Origin: Chloroflexota bacterium
Lineage (GTDB): Bacteria > Chloroflexota > Dehalococcoidia > Lucifugimonadales > Lucifugimonadaceae
DNA: 50,938 bases
Direction: 5' to 3'
NCBI GenBank assembly: GCA_013204545.1
Contig: JABMNN010000134.1
Location: 1-50,938 of the forward strand
A model generated the notes under the pieces. The model saw only the letters and a program-made list of their open reading frames with translations, was not told where the DNA came from and did no database searches. This document shows, one piece after another, positions 44,729 to 50,938 of this stretch. Position 1 is the first letter of the stretch. Each line of letters opens with the position of its first letter. The translations under genes were made by a program, and so were the position numbers.

Positions 44729-45814
44729 TTAGAACGTCATCTTGGTGGCGTGACTCATTACGCGAGCCGTGTCGTTCTCAAGAACGATGACATCTTCGAT
44801 TCGAACGCCGCCCCAGCCAGGAATGTATATTCCGGGTTCGATTGTGAATGGCATACCGTTTTCTAGTTTACCTTTCGAGTTTGGTCCGACTCCGGGGTTT
44901 TCGTGAACTTCGAGCCCGAGACCGTGCCCGAGGCTATGCCCGAAATCGTTTTCGTGGCCTGCTTCTGTGATTATTTTTCTTGCGATAGCATCACACTCTT
45001 CGCCGGTCATGCCTGATGTCACTATCTCGATCGCAGCGAGTTGGGCGGTGAGCACGATGTCGTAAACCCGTTTTATTTCATCGTTGGCTCGACCGAGAAC
45101 GACTGTACGGGTCAGGTCGGAGCAATAGCCTTGGTATCTGGCACCACAATCAAAGACGATTGTCTGGCCTTCAACCAACTTGCTGTCGCTTGTAGCATGA
45201 TGAGGTCGTGCGGCATTAGGGCCTATGGCTACGATAGTTTCGAAGGAAATCGATTCGGCGCCGCGTTCTCGGACTGCTTTTTCGAAGATCCAAGCAGCTT
45301 CTTTTTCGGTCATGCCGACTTCGAGTCGTGCAGCCGTTTCTTCAAATGCCTGATCGCCTATGTCAATAGCACGTTGAAGGAGTTCAAGTTCGTCATGATC
45401 TTTATAAGCGCGAAGATCTACACCAATTCCAGACGTCGGTTTTAATTCAGGGTCTGAGTCGTTTTCTTTGAGAGCTTTCTTGAAGCGTTCGAGTGTGCCG
45501 ACGGTCATATCATCAGCTTCGAATCCGAGTGTTTTTATCTCGAATTCCTGTACTAGTTTCGCAAGCCAGCCGGAATTGCCGCCGATACGATCCACTCGCC
45601 AGCCGGAAGCCTGTTGAGCAGCTTGTTCGGTGTAGCGGAAATCGGTGCATATGACAGCATCGCTCTGGGTCACTAGCAAGTAACCGGCGCTGCTTACAAA
45701 ACCAGAGATATATCGTCGATTTTCATCGTTGCTGACGAAGATGGCGTCAATTTCGTCTTTGACGAGACGATCTCGAAGTTTTTGGACACGCGAAGGAAAT
45801 CGGAAATCGCTCAA
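44729..45814 (-). CDS. M24 family aminopeptidase (Xaa-Pro type)
   Basis: A 361-residue two-metal peptidase that releases the first residue before proline. The pita-bread domain has the metal ligands: Asp in V-F-D-C-G-A and C-S-D-L-T-R, His in G-H-S-L-G-H-G-L-G, Glu in F-T-I-E-P-G and R-I-E-D. The N-terminal creatinase-like domain is about 120 residues. TTG start, GGAG about 10 bases upstream. The pepP-efp link is common. Similar length to B. subtilis YqhT and Lactobacillus PepQ. Confidence 0.9.
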   Translation of the reverse strand: MSDFRFPSRVQKLRDRLVKDEIDAIFVSNDENRRYISGFVSSAGYLLVTQSDAVICTDFRYTEQAAQQASGWRVDRIGGNSGWLAKLVQEFEIKTLGFEADDMTVGTLERFKKALKENDSDPELKPTSGIGVDLRAYKDHDELELLQRAIDIGDQAFEETAARLEVGMTEKEAAWIFEKAVRERGAESISFETIVAIGPNAARPHHATSDSKLVEGQTIVFDCGARYQGYCSDLTRTVVLGRANDEIKRVYDIVLTAQLAAIEIVTSGMTGEECDAIARKIITEAGHENDFGHSLGHGLGLEVHENPGVGPNSKGKLENGMPFTIEPGIYIPGWGGVRIEDVIVLENDTARVMSHATKMTF

Positions 45815-45835
45815 TGCGGAGTAGCTCCGTGATTG

Positions 45836-46276
45836 CTAGCCGTTGATGACTGCTGAAAGGTGGTCGATGGCGTAAATGTACCCGGATGGTCCGAATCCCG
45901 CCATCTGGCCAATCGCTTTAGCTGCGAATACCGACTCTTGTCGGAATTTTTCTCGGGCGTGTATGTTCGACAGATGGACCTCGATGAATGGCAATCCGGC
46001 ATCGAGCAGCGCGTCGAGAATCGAGTAACCCACCTGGGTTAGAGCCCCTGCATTGATTATCACTCCGTCGGCACCAGCAGATGATTCCTGAATAAAATCT
46101 ACAATCGAACCTTCGTGATTTGATTGAAAGAATTTTACTTCGATACCCAAAGTTGCGGCTTTGTCGGAGATGTCACTCTGGATATTTGCGAGGGTTTTAT
46201 TCCCGTAGAGAGATGCGTCTCGCTTACCGAGGTTATTCAGGTTAGGTCCGTTGATAACAAGAATTGTTGCTGGCAA
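45836..46276 (-). CDS. aroQ: 3-dehydroquinate dehydratase, type II
   Basis: A 146-residue dodecameric enzyme of the shikimate pathway, converting 3-dehydroquinate to 3-dehydroshikimate. Arg19 and Tyr24 (G-K-R-D-A-S-L-Y-G), Asn75 (I-N-A-G-A) and His101 (V-H-L-S-N) fit the M. tuberculosis numbering exactly. At position 81, where T-H-T-S gives a His, this protein has Gln (L-T-Q-V-G; codon CAG confirmed by reading the strand). TTG start with GGGAG 6 bases upstream. It is first before pepP in this cluster. Confidence 0.9.
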   Translation of the reverse strand: MPATILVINGPNLNNLGKRDASLYGNKTLANIQSDISDKAATLGIEVKFFQSNHEGSIVDFIQESSAGADGVIINAGALTQVGYSILDALLDAGLPFIEVHLSNIHAREKFRQESVFAAKAIGQMAGFGPSGYIYAIDHLSAVING

Positions 46277-46429
46277 TGTTCGCTCCCGTGGGTCGGGTCT
46301 TTCAGGTTTTGGAACGGCGACAATAAGCCACGTTCATTCCTCATGTACTAAGCGTACTACGGTCTGTCAGCAGATATCTGCAAATTAAGTTTCACTGAAT
46401 GGATACGAATCGTCCGAGCGGGTTAGTGT

Positions 46430-47395
46430 CTAGGATTTATTGGCTCGGGGGTGTGCTCTCAAATAAACCTTTCGAGCCTGTTCTGTGGAAACGTGTGTGT
46501 AAATTTGCGTTGTGGCTGGACTACTGTGACCAAGAAGATCCTGTACAACTCTAAGATCTGCACCGCCATCCAATAGATGAGTGGCGAAGCTGTGTCGTAA
46601 AGAATGAGTATGAAAGTTTGGGTCTAACCCGGCTGCAAGTGAGTATTTTTTAACGATCCGTTGGATTGATCTGGTAGATAACCTCCCGCCGGATTGGTTC
46701 ATCCACACGGCTGAATCAGATCGACGATTTACAAACTTGATCCTGACGTTATTCAAGTAGTTATTGAGCCAGCGGCTTGCGTGCTCACCGAATAGCGCTA
46801 TTCTTGGCTTCGATCCTTTCCCAATGACACGAACTTCTCGACTCGGGTGATCGATGTCGGTGACATCCATTGCGTTCACCTCAGATACTCGAAGGCCGGT
46901 GCCGTACAAAAGCTCAAGAAGAGCCCGATCTCTAATTCCTGAGTCTGTGGAGGTATCGGGTTCGTCCAACAAACGCTCTATCTCAAAACTCGATGCGACC
47001 GGAGGAAGTTTCTTCTCTTTTTTTGGCCCGGTGACAAGCTCGGCCTGATCTAGTTCGATCACACCCGAGCGGCGTAGGAACTGGAAGAACGATTTCAATG
47101 CAGACAGCTTACGGGATACGCTGCTTCTGCTGAATTTGCTGGCGATTAACCAAGCTAAGTACCCACGAAAAAAAAGGCGATCTACGCTGGACAGGTCGAC
47201 CACGTCTCTATCATCCAGATATTCGACAAGAGGCACAAGATCGTTCACGTAGTTGCGAACTGTATGCTCTGCGAGCTGGCGGGTTGTTGATATGTGCTCG
47301 GCATAGTCGCGGACGAATCCCGATATGCCGGGGACATGGGATTGCCGTAGAGCTTCTTCCATGGCGGGTGAGGGAAGTCGTTTGGCGGTTGTCAT
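46430..47395 (-). CDS. xerC: Tyrosine recombinase XerC/XerD-like
   Basis: A 321-residue site-specific recombinase that resolves chromosome dimers. The N-terminal SAM-like DNA-binding domain is followed by the catalytic domain with all six residues: Arg in G-T-G-L-R-V-S-E, Lys in G-K-G-S-K-P-R, H-S-L-R-H, G-H-S and the Tyr nucleophile in Q-I-Y-T-H. Location after topA argues for the housekeeping Xer; XerC versus XerD cannot be decided. No att-like repeats or integrase cargo are seen. Confidence 0.9.
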   Translation of the reverse strand: MTTAKRLPSPAMEEALRQSHVPGISGFVRDYAEHISTTRQLAEHTVRNYVNDLVPLVEYLDDRDVVDLSSVDRLFFRGYLAWLIASKFSRSSVSRKLSALKSFFQFLRRSGVIELDQAELVTGPKKEKKLPPVASSFEIERLLDEPDTSTDSGIRDRALLELLYGTGLRVSEVNAMDVTDIDHPSREVRVIGKGSKPRIALFGEHASRWLNNYLNNVRIKFVNRRSDSAVWMNQSGGRLSTRSIQRIVKKYSLAAGLDPNFHTHSLRHSFATHLLDGGADLRVVQDLLGHSSPATTQIYTHVSTEQARKVYLRAHPRANKS

Positions 47396-47452
47396 TTCTG
47401 AACCGCCAAACTCACAACTCTCGCTCGTTGGGTTTCATCACCCGCGACAGGG

Positions 47453-49582
47453 CTAAGCTTTGGCAACTGCCTTCTTAGCAGAGGCTTTTTTAGTAGCGGC
47501 CTTCTTGGTCGTGGTCTTTTTGGCTGCAGCGGTTTTCTTTGCAGGTTTCTTCCGGGCTCCGCGTTTGGCTTCAGCTTCTGCTGCGGCAATCGCAGCAGCT
47601 TCGGGGTGCACGATTGAACACTTTTCCATCGCAGTTTTCCATGCGATCTCCCAGTTTTCTTTGACTTCACCTGTGGCTCGTTCACCGGGGCGGGTAGAGA
47701 TAGATACGCGGCATTCCGGAAATTTGCCGCACGACAGAAATTTGCCGAACCGCCCGGTACGGATGACGAGATCATCTCCGCCTTCGCATTTTTCATCGCT
47801 TACCTGAACGAGCTTTGCCCGATCGACACGGTCAGCCTTTTCGGTAGTTTCTGCGACAGCTTTGTCGAACGGGCCGAAGAATTCCTTCAGCATTTCGACC
47901 CAATCTTGCTGACCCTCTGCCACTGAGTCGAGTTTTGACTCCATGTCAGAAGTAAAGCCAGTATCCATGATGTTTGCAAAGTGTTCGGATAAGAAATCCG
48001 AAACCGTTGAACCCATAGGAGTTGGCTTGAATCGTGATTTATCACGATCAACATACTGTCTTCTTTCGATTGTGCCGACAATCGATGCGTATGTGCTAGG
48101 GCGACCTATTCCCTGTTCTTCCAAAAATCGAATCAGATTGGCTTCGGTGTAGCGAGGCGGTGGCTGAGTGAACTTCTGATCGGCGTTTACGGTCTGCTTA
48201 TTAAGCTGGTCGCCTTCATTCATCGCCGGGAGTTGGTTGTTTTCTTCATCCTCGGCATCTTCATCTTTGGTTTCGATGTACAGCTTTCGGAAGCCATCGA
48301 ACTTGATTACAGATCCGGTTGCCCGAACGGTGTAAGCATTTCCGTTGAGTGCGGTTGCGGAGATATCGACACCGGTGTTATCTACGATAGCGTCCGACAT
48401 CTGGCTGGCGATAGTTCGTTTCCAGATCATTGTGTAGAGACGAAGTTGCTCACTCGACAGGAACGGTGCGATTTTTTCAGGGGTGTTCGATGCTGAGGTA
48501 GGTCTAATAGCTTCGTGCGCTTCCTGTGCCGATTTACTCCGAGTTTTGTACTTTTTGGGTCCGGTTGAGTATTCGTCACCATAGGAAGATTTGATGAAGG
48601 TTTGTGCCTCATCCAGTGCATTTTGTGCGAGATTCACTGAGTCGGTACGCATGTAAGTGATCAGGCCGACCGGCTCAGCACTCCCGATTTCGAGACCTTC
48701 GTATAGGTCCTGAGCAATTCGCATCGTGCGTTGGGCACTGTAACGGAACGAACGTGCGGCTTGCTGTTGCAATGTGCTGGTCGTAAAAGGCGGTTTGGGT
48801 TTCTGCTTGGCTTCTTTTCGCGTAACTTGTGCAACTACGTATACCGCAGCACTGAGGTCGGACTTAATGGCCATCGCCGTCGTTTCGTTATCTACGACGG
48901 GCTTGCCCTTTTGATTGGGGATGGCGGTTAAATTGGCGTTGAAGAGGAACTTTCGGTTACCTGAGTCGGTTTCAAGATCGACGGTTATCACCCAGAACTC
49001 TTCGGCTTTGAATGCTTCAATCTCGCGTTCGCGGTCGACAATAATGCGTAACGCTACTGACTGGACTCTCCCTGCGGAGAGCCCTCGTTTCACCTTGCTC
49101 CAGAGCACGGGGCTCAGCTTGTAGCCAACGATCCGATCGAGCACTCGACGGGCTTGCTGGGCGTTGACCAACTCCATATCGATATCTCGTGGGTGGGCAA
49201 ACGCTTCTTCAACGGCAGAACTTGTTATCTCGTGGAACACGACACGCTTTAGATTTTTTGCCTTACCCAGATCAGCAGCCTCAACGAGGTGCCATGAAAT
49301 TGCTTCACCTTCACGGTCTGGGTCAGTCGCTAAGTAAACAAAGTTGGCCTGTTTTGCAGCTTTCTTTATCTCGCTGATAAGGGTCGCTCGACCACGTACA
49401 TTTTCGTAAGTGGGCTCGAATGTGAGGTTCTCAACGTCGACACCTAACGAGCTTTTAGGAAGGTCTCGAACGTGCCCCATCGAAGCTTTAACAATATATT
49501 TGTCGCCGAGGAACCGGCCTACTGTTCGGGCCTTCGCTGGAGATTCGACGATTACAAGATCGCGCTTTGACGTGTTCGCCAA
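47453..49582 (-). CDS. topA: DNA topoisomerase I
   Basis: A 709-residue type IA topoisomerase that relaxes negative supercoils. The TOPRIM domain is at the start (V-I-V-E-S-P-A-K-A, D-P-D-R-E-G-E-A-I). The active Tyr310 is in I-T-Y-M-R-T-D-S. One C-terminal zinc ribbon-like repeat remains (C-E-G-G...F-L-S-C-G-K-F-P-E-C). The last 40 residues are a Lys/Ala/Thr tail like histone H1 or mycobacterial TopA. TTG start with an AGGGA SD. It lies 34 bases behind dprA. Confidence 0.95.
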   Translation of the reverse strand: MANTSKRDLVIVESPAKARTVGRFLGDKYIVKASMGHVRDLPKSSLGVDVENLTFEPTYENVRGRATLISEIKKAAKQANFVYLATDPDREGEAISWHLVEAADLGKAKNLKRVVFHEITSSAVEEAFAHPRDIDMELVNAQQARRVLDRIVGYKLSPVLWSKVKRGLSAGRVQSVALRIIVDREREIEAFKAEEFWVITVDLETDSGNRKFLFNANLTAIPNQKGKPVVDNETTAMAIKSDLSAAVYVVAQVTRKEAKQKPKPPFTTSTLQQQAARSFRYSAQRTMRIAQDLYEGLEIGSAEPVGLITYMRTDSVNLAQNALDEAQTFIKSSYGDEYSTGPKKYKTRSKSAQEAHEAIRPTSASNTPEKIAPFLSSEQLRLYTMIWKRTIASQMSDAIVDNTGVDISATALNGNAYTVRATGSVIKFDGFRKLYIETKDEDAEDEENNQLPAMNEGDQLNKQTVNADQKFTQPPPRYTEANLIRFLEEQGIGRPSTYASIVGTIERRQYVDRDKSRFKPTPMGSTVSDFLSEHFANIMDTGFTSDMESKLDSVAEGQQDWVEMLKEFFGPFDKAVAETTEKADRVDRAKLVQVSDEKCEGGDDLVIRTGRFGKFLSCGKFPECRVSISTRPGERATGEVKENWEIAWKTAMEKCSIVHPEAAAIAAAEAEAKRGARKKPAKKTAAAKKTTTKKAATKKASAKKAVAKA

Positions 49583-49616
49583 GTGTCTATTCCCTTTTTG
49601 AGGTGGTTACCAAATA

Positions 49617-50795
49617 TCAAGGCGAGACCACCGGACGTTCTTTATCAGCAATGAATTGCATCGAACCGACCTGGTGGGCAGTCCCGCGCAGTTCTAACAT
49701 CACTAAAACAGAGCTTACCGATGCTGCCGTTTCGCCAAGCGCTCTGGTGATGTCATCGACGTGTATCGGCTCGCCTGAACTTTCAAGGAGATCGATAACG
49801 CGTCGTTCGATACTTAATACATTGTTCTCACGCGCGAGGTTGTCAAGCGCGTTTTCGCCAAACTCAGCACTTTTCTCGGCGGAACCTTGGTTTTTGGAAA
49901 TGCCGAGAAAAGACTGAACAGAACGAGTTTCGATATTGAGATCTTCAATTATGTCAGCGGCAGTTGTAGTCAGCTTTGCGCCTTGCTGAATTAACCAGTT
50001 GGTACCTTTGCTCTTTTCGCTCAATGCGCTTCCGGGAACGGCAAAGACATCTCGATCTTGCTCAAGTGCCCAACTGACAGTGAGCATGGCACCGCTTTTG
50101 TACGCAGCCTCAACCACCAGAACTCCGCGACACAACCCACTGATTACCCTGTTTCGTCTTGGGAAATGTTGAGGAAGCGCACTTACACCAGGAGGGTACT
50201 CGGTGACAAGCGCACCATTCTCTAGAATCTTCTCGGCCATCGGAATATTCCGTTTCGGATACATTTTATCGAGGCCAGATCCAAGAACAGCTACGGTGCG
50301 CCCGCCAGCCTCCAACGCCGAACGATGGGCGGCGGTGTCGATTCCTCTGGCTAACCCTGACACCACGGTTACTCCAGCTCTTGCGAGATCGTAAGAAATC
50401 CGCCGAGTCATCTCTAGTCCGTACGGTGTTGCATCTCTTGAGCCGACGACGGCTATCGTCGGCTCGTCTGCACCGAGCATCTGGCCCTTTACATAAATAA
50501 CGCTGGGAGCTGCCGGGGTTTCAGCAAGCTGTGATGGGTACTCAGGGTGACGTAGGTGGAGCGCTGTCATACCGAGCCGTTCTATCGCTTCGACAATTTC
50601 GTATGGCTCGTTTTCAGTTCGGAATAGTTCTGTTTCAGGTGCGATTTTTCTCGGGACACCGGCAACGACGAGATCGGAAATAGATGCATGCCATGCGGCT
50701 TCCAAATTCCCAAAACGTGCTTCCAGTTTCATAAACGTTGCAGGGCCGATGCTCGAAATTTTATGAAACGCGATCCAATACTTTAAGTCATTCAT
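49617..50795 (-). CDS. dprA: DNA-processing protein DprA
   Basis: A 392-residue protein that binds incoming single-stranded DNA and loads RecA in natural transformation. The Rossmann-like core is marked by A-V-V-G-S-R-D-A-T, V-S-G-L-A-R-G-I-D-T-A-A-H and P-x-H-F-P-R-R-N-R. N-terminal helix-hairpin-helix-like residues and a C-terminal winged helix (V-D-D-I-T-R-A-L) are present. dprA-topA-xerC order is common. No other competence genes are in the window. Confidence 0.94.
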   Translation of the reverse strand: MNDLKYWIAFHKISSIGPATFMKLEARFGNLEAAWHASISDLVVAGVPRKIAPETELFRTENEPYEIVEAIERLGMTALHLRHPEYPSQLAETPAAPSVIYVKGQMLGADEPTIAVVGSRDATPYGLEMTRRISYDLARAGVTVVSGLARGIDTAAHRSALEAGGRTVAVLGSGLDKMYPKRNIPMAEKILENGALVTEYPPGVSALPQHFPRRNRVISGLCRGVLVVEAAYKSGAMLTVSWALEQDRDVFAVPGSALSEKSKGTNWLIQQGAKLTTTAADIIEDLNIETRSVQSFLGISKNQGSAEKSAEFGENALDNLARENNVLSIERRVIDLLESSGEPIHVDDITRALGETAASVSSVLVMLELRGTAHQVGSMQFIADKERPVVSP

Positions 50796-50873
50796 GCGGC
50801 AAATAATGACCTAGTATTAGGAGCAATGGCAAGTCAACGTGGCACGATTACAGCGTGACACAATAATTAAATG

Positions 50874-50938
50874 TGGCGGAGAGGACAGGATTCGAACCTG
50901 CGGTGAATTTGCACCCACACACGCTTTCCAAGCGTGCC
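50874..50938 (-). tRNA. tRNA-Ser(GGA), 3' part
   Basis: The window ends inside this tRNA. Read on the minus strand it gives anticodon loop CTTGGAAAG with anticodon GGA, a long class II variable arm, a T-arm CAGGTTCGAATCCTG, the acceptor 3' half CCTCTCC, discriminator G and an encoded CCA. Only the 5' acceptor and D-arm are outside. Confidence 0.9.

Noticed and set aside
46430..47395. Integrase of a mobile element
   Set aside because: Sits in a conserved dprA-topA-xerC order and no att sites or cargo are seen.
1..50938. CRISPR array, rRNA genes, insertion sequences or an origin
   Set aside because: No regularly spaced repeats, transposase genes, rRNA sequence or DnaA-box cluster were noticed on reading.

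Overview
The window is about 51 kb of bacterial chromosome of moderate GC, almost entirely housekeeping genes, with one short accessory stretch (about 14.7-18.1 kb). Gene content suggests a member of the Chloroflexota, possibly marine SAR202/Dehalococcoidia-like: a fused AccD-AccA, an actinobacterial/monoderm-type coproheme decarboxylase, a 7Fe ferredoxin, a family-4 uracil-DNA glycosylase, a YceD-rpmF-fabD-nusB-acpP block and a dprA-topA-xerC block. This is inferred from gene families only; there is no rRNA, and an actinobacterial relative is the main alternative. GTG and TTG starts are very common, often with a clear Shine-Dalgarno (SD) sequence.

Layout. 1-2.9 kb: a lipoprotein with a degenerate cupredoxin domain and an MFS transporter whose first membrane helix is encoded without a normal start codon. 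2.9-4.7 kb: a D-2-hydroxyacid dehydrogenase and a HAD phosphatase. 4.7-11.7 kb, minus strand: accDA, then rnj-ftsK and a uracil-DNA glycosylase. 11.9-14.7 kb, minus strand: yceD-rpmF-fabD-nusB-acpP, joining fatty-acid and ribosome genes and closed by a terminator. 14.7-18.1 kb: hypothetical and small membrane proteins with non-coding or decayed sequence. 18.1-19.0 kb: a solitary DNA methyltransferase. 19.1-22.8 kb: an acyl-CoA dehydrogenase facing ruvCAB. 22.9-26.6 kb: a heterodimeric ABC exporter. 26.9-29.5 kb: a RimI-like acetyltransferase, a zinc-ribbon membrane protein and a DapA-superfamily aldolase. 29.6-34 kb: sulfite/nitrite reductase behind an attenuator-like leader, then ChdC, ferredoxin and an A-type Fe-S protein with a Cys/Gly-rich tail. 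34.2-41.1 kb, plus strand: an Lrp regulator, BioY, aspS, tig-clpP-clpX. 41.3-41.6 kb: two overlapping micro-ORFs. 41.6-50.8 kb, minus strand: dprA-topA-xerC-aroQ-pepP-efp-xseA-xseB-formyltransferase. The window ends inside tRNA-Ser(GGA).

The most notable signal is upstream of the siroheme reductase gene (29.63-29.81 kb). A 14-codon ORF with three consecutive Cys codons is followed by mutually exclusive pairings and an intrinsic terminator, all ahead of the gene. This is the layout of a cysteine-responsive transcription attenuator controlling sulfur assimilation. Other points of interest are three micro-ORFs too short for routine gene calling, an EF-P with an atypical tip loop, a dehydroquinase lacking an active-site His, and the Cys/Gly tail on the HesB-family protein.
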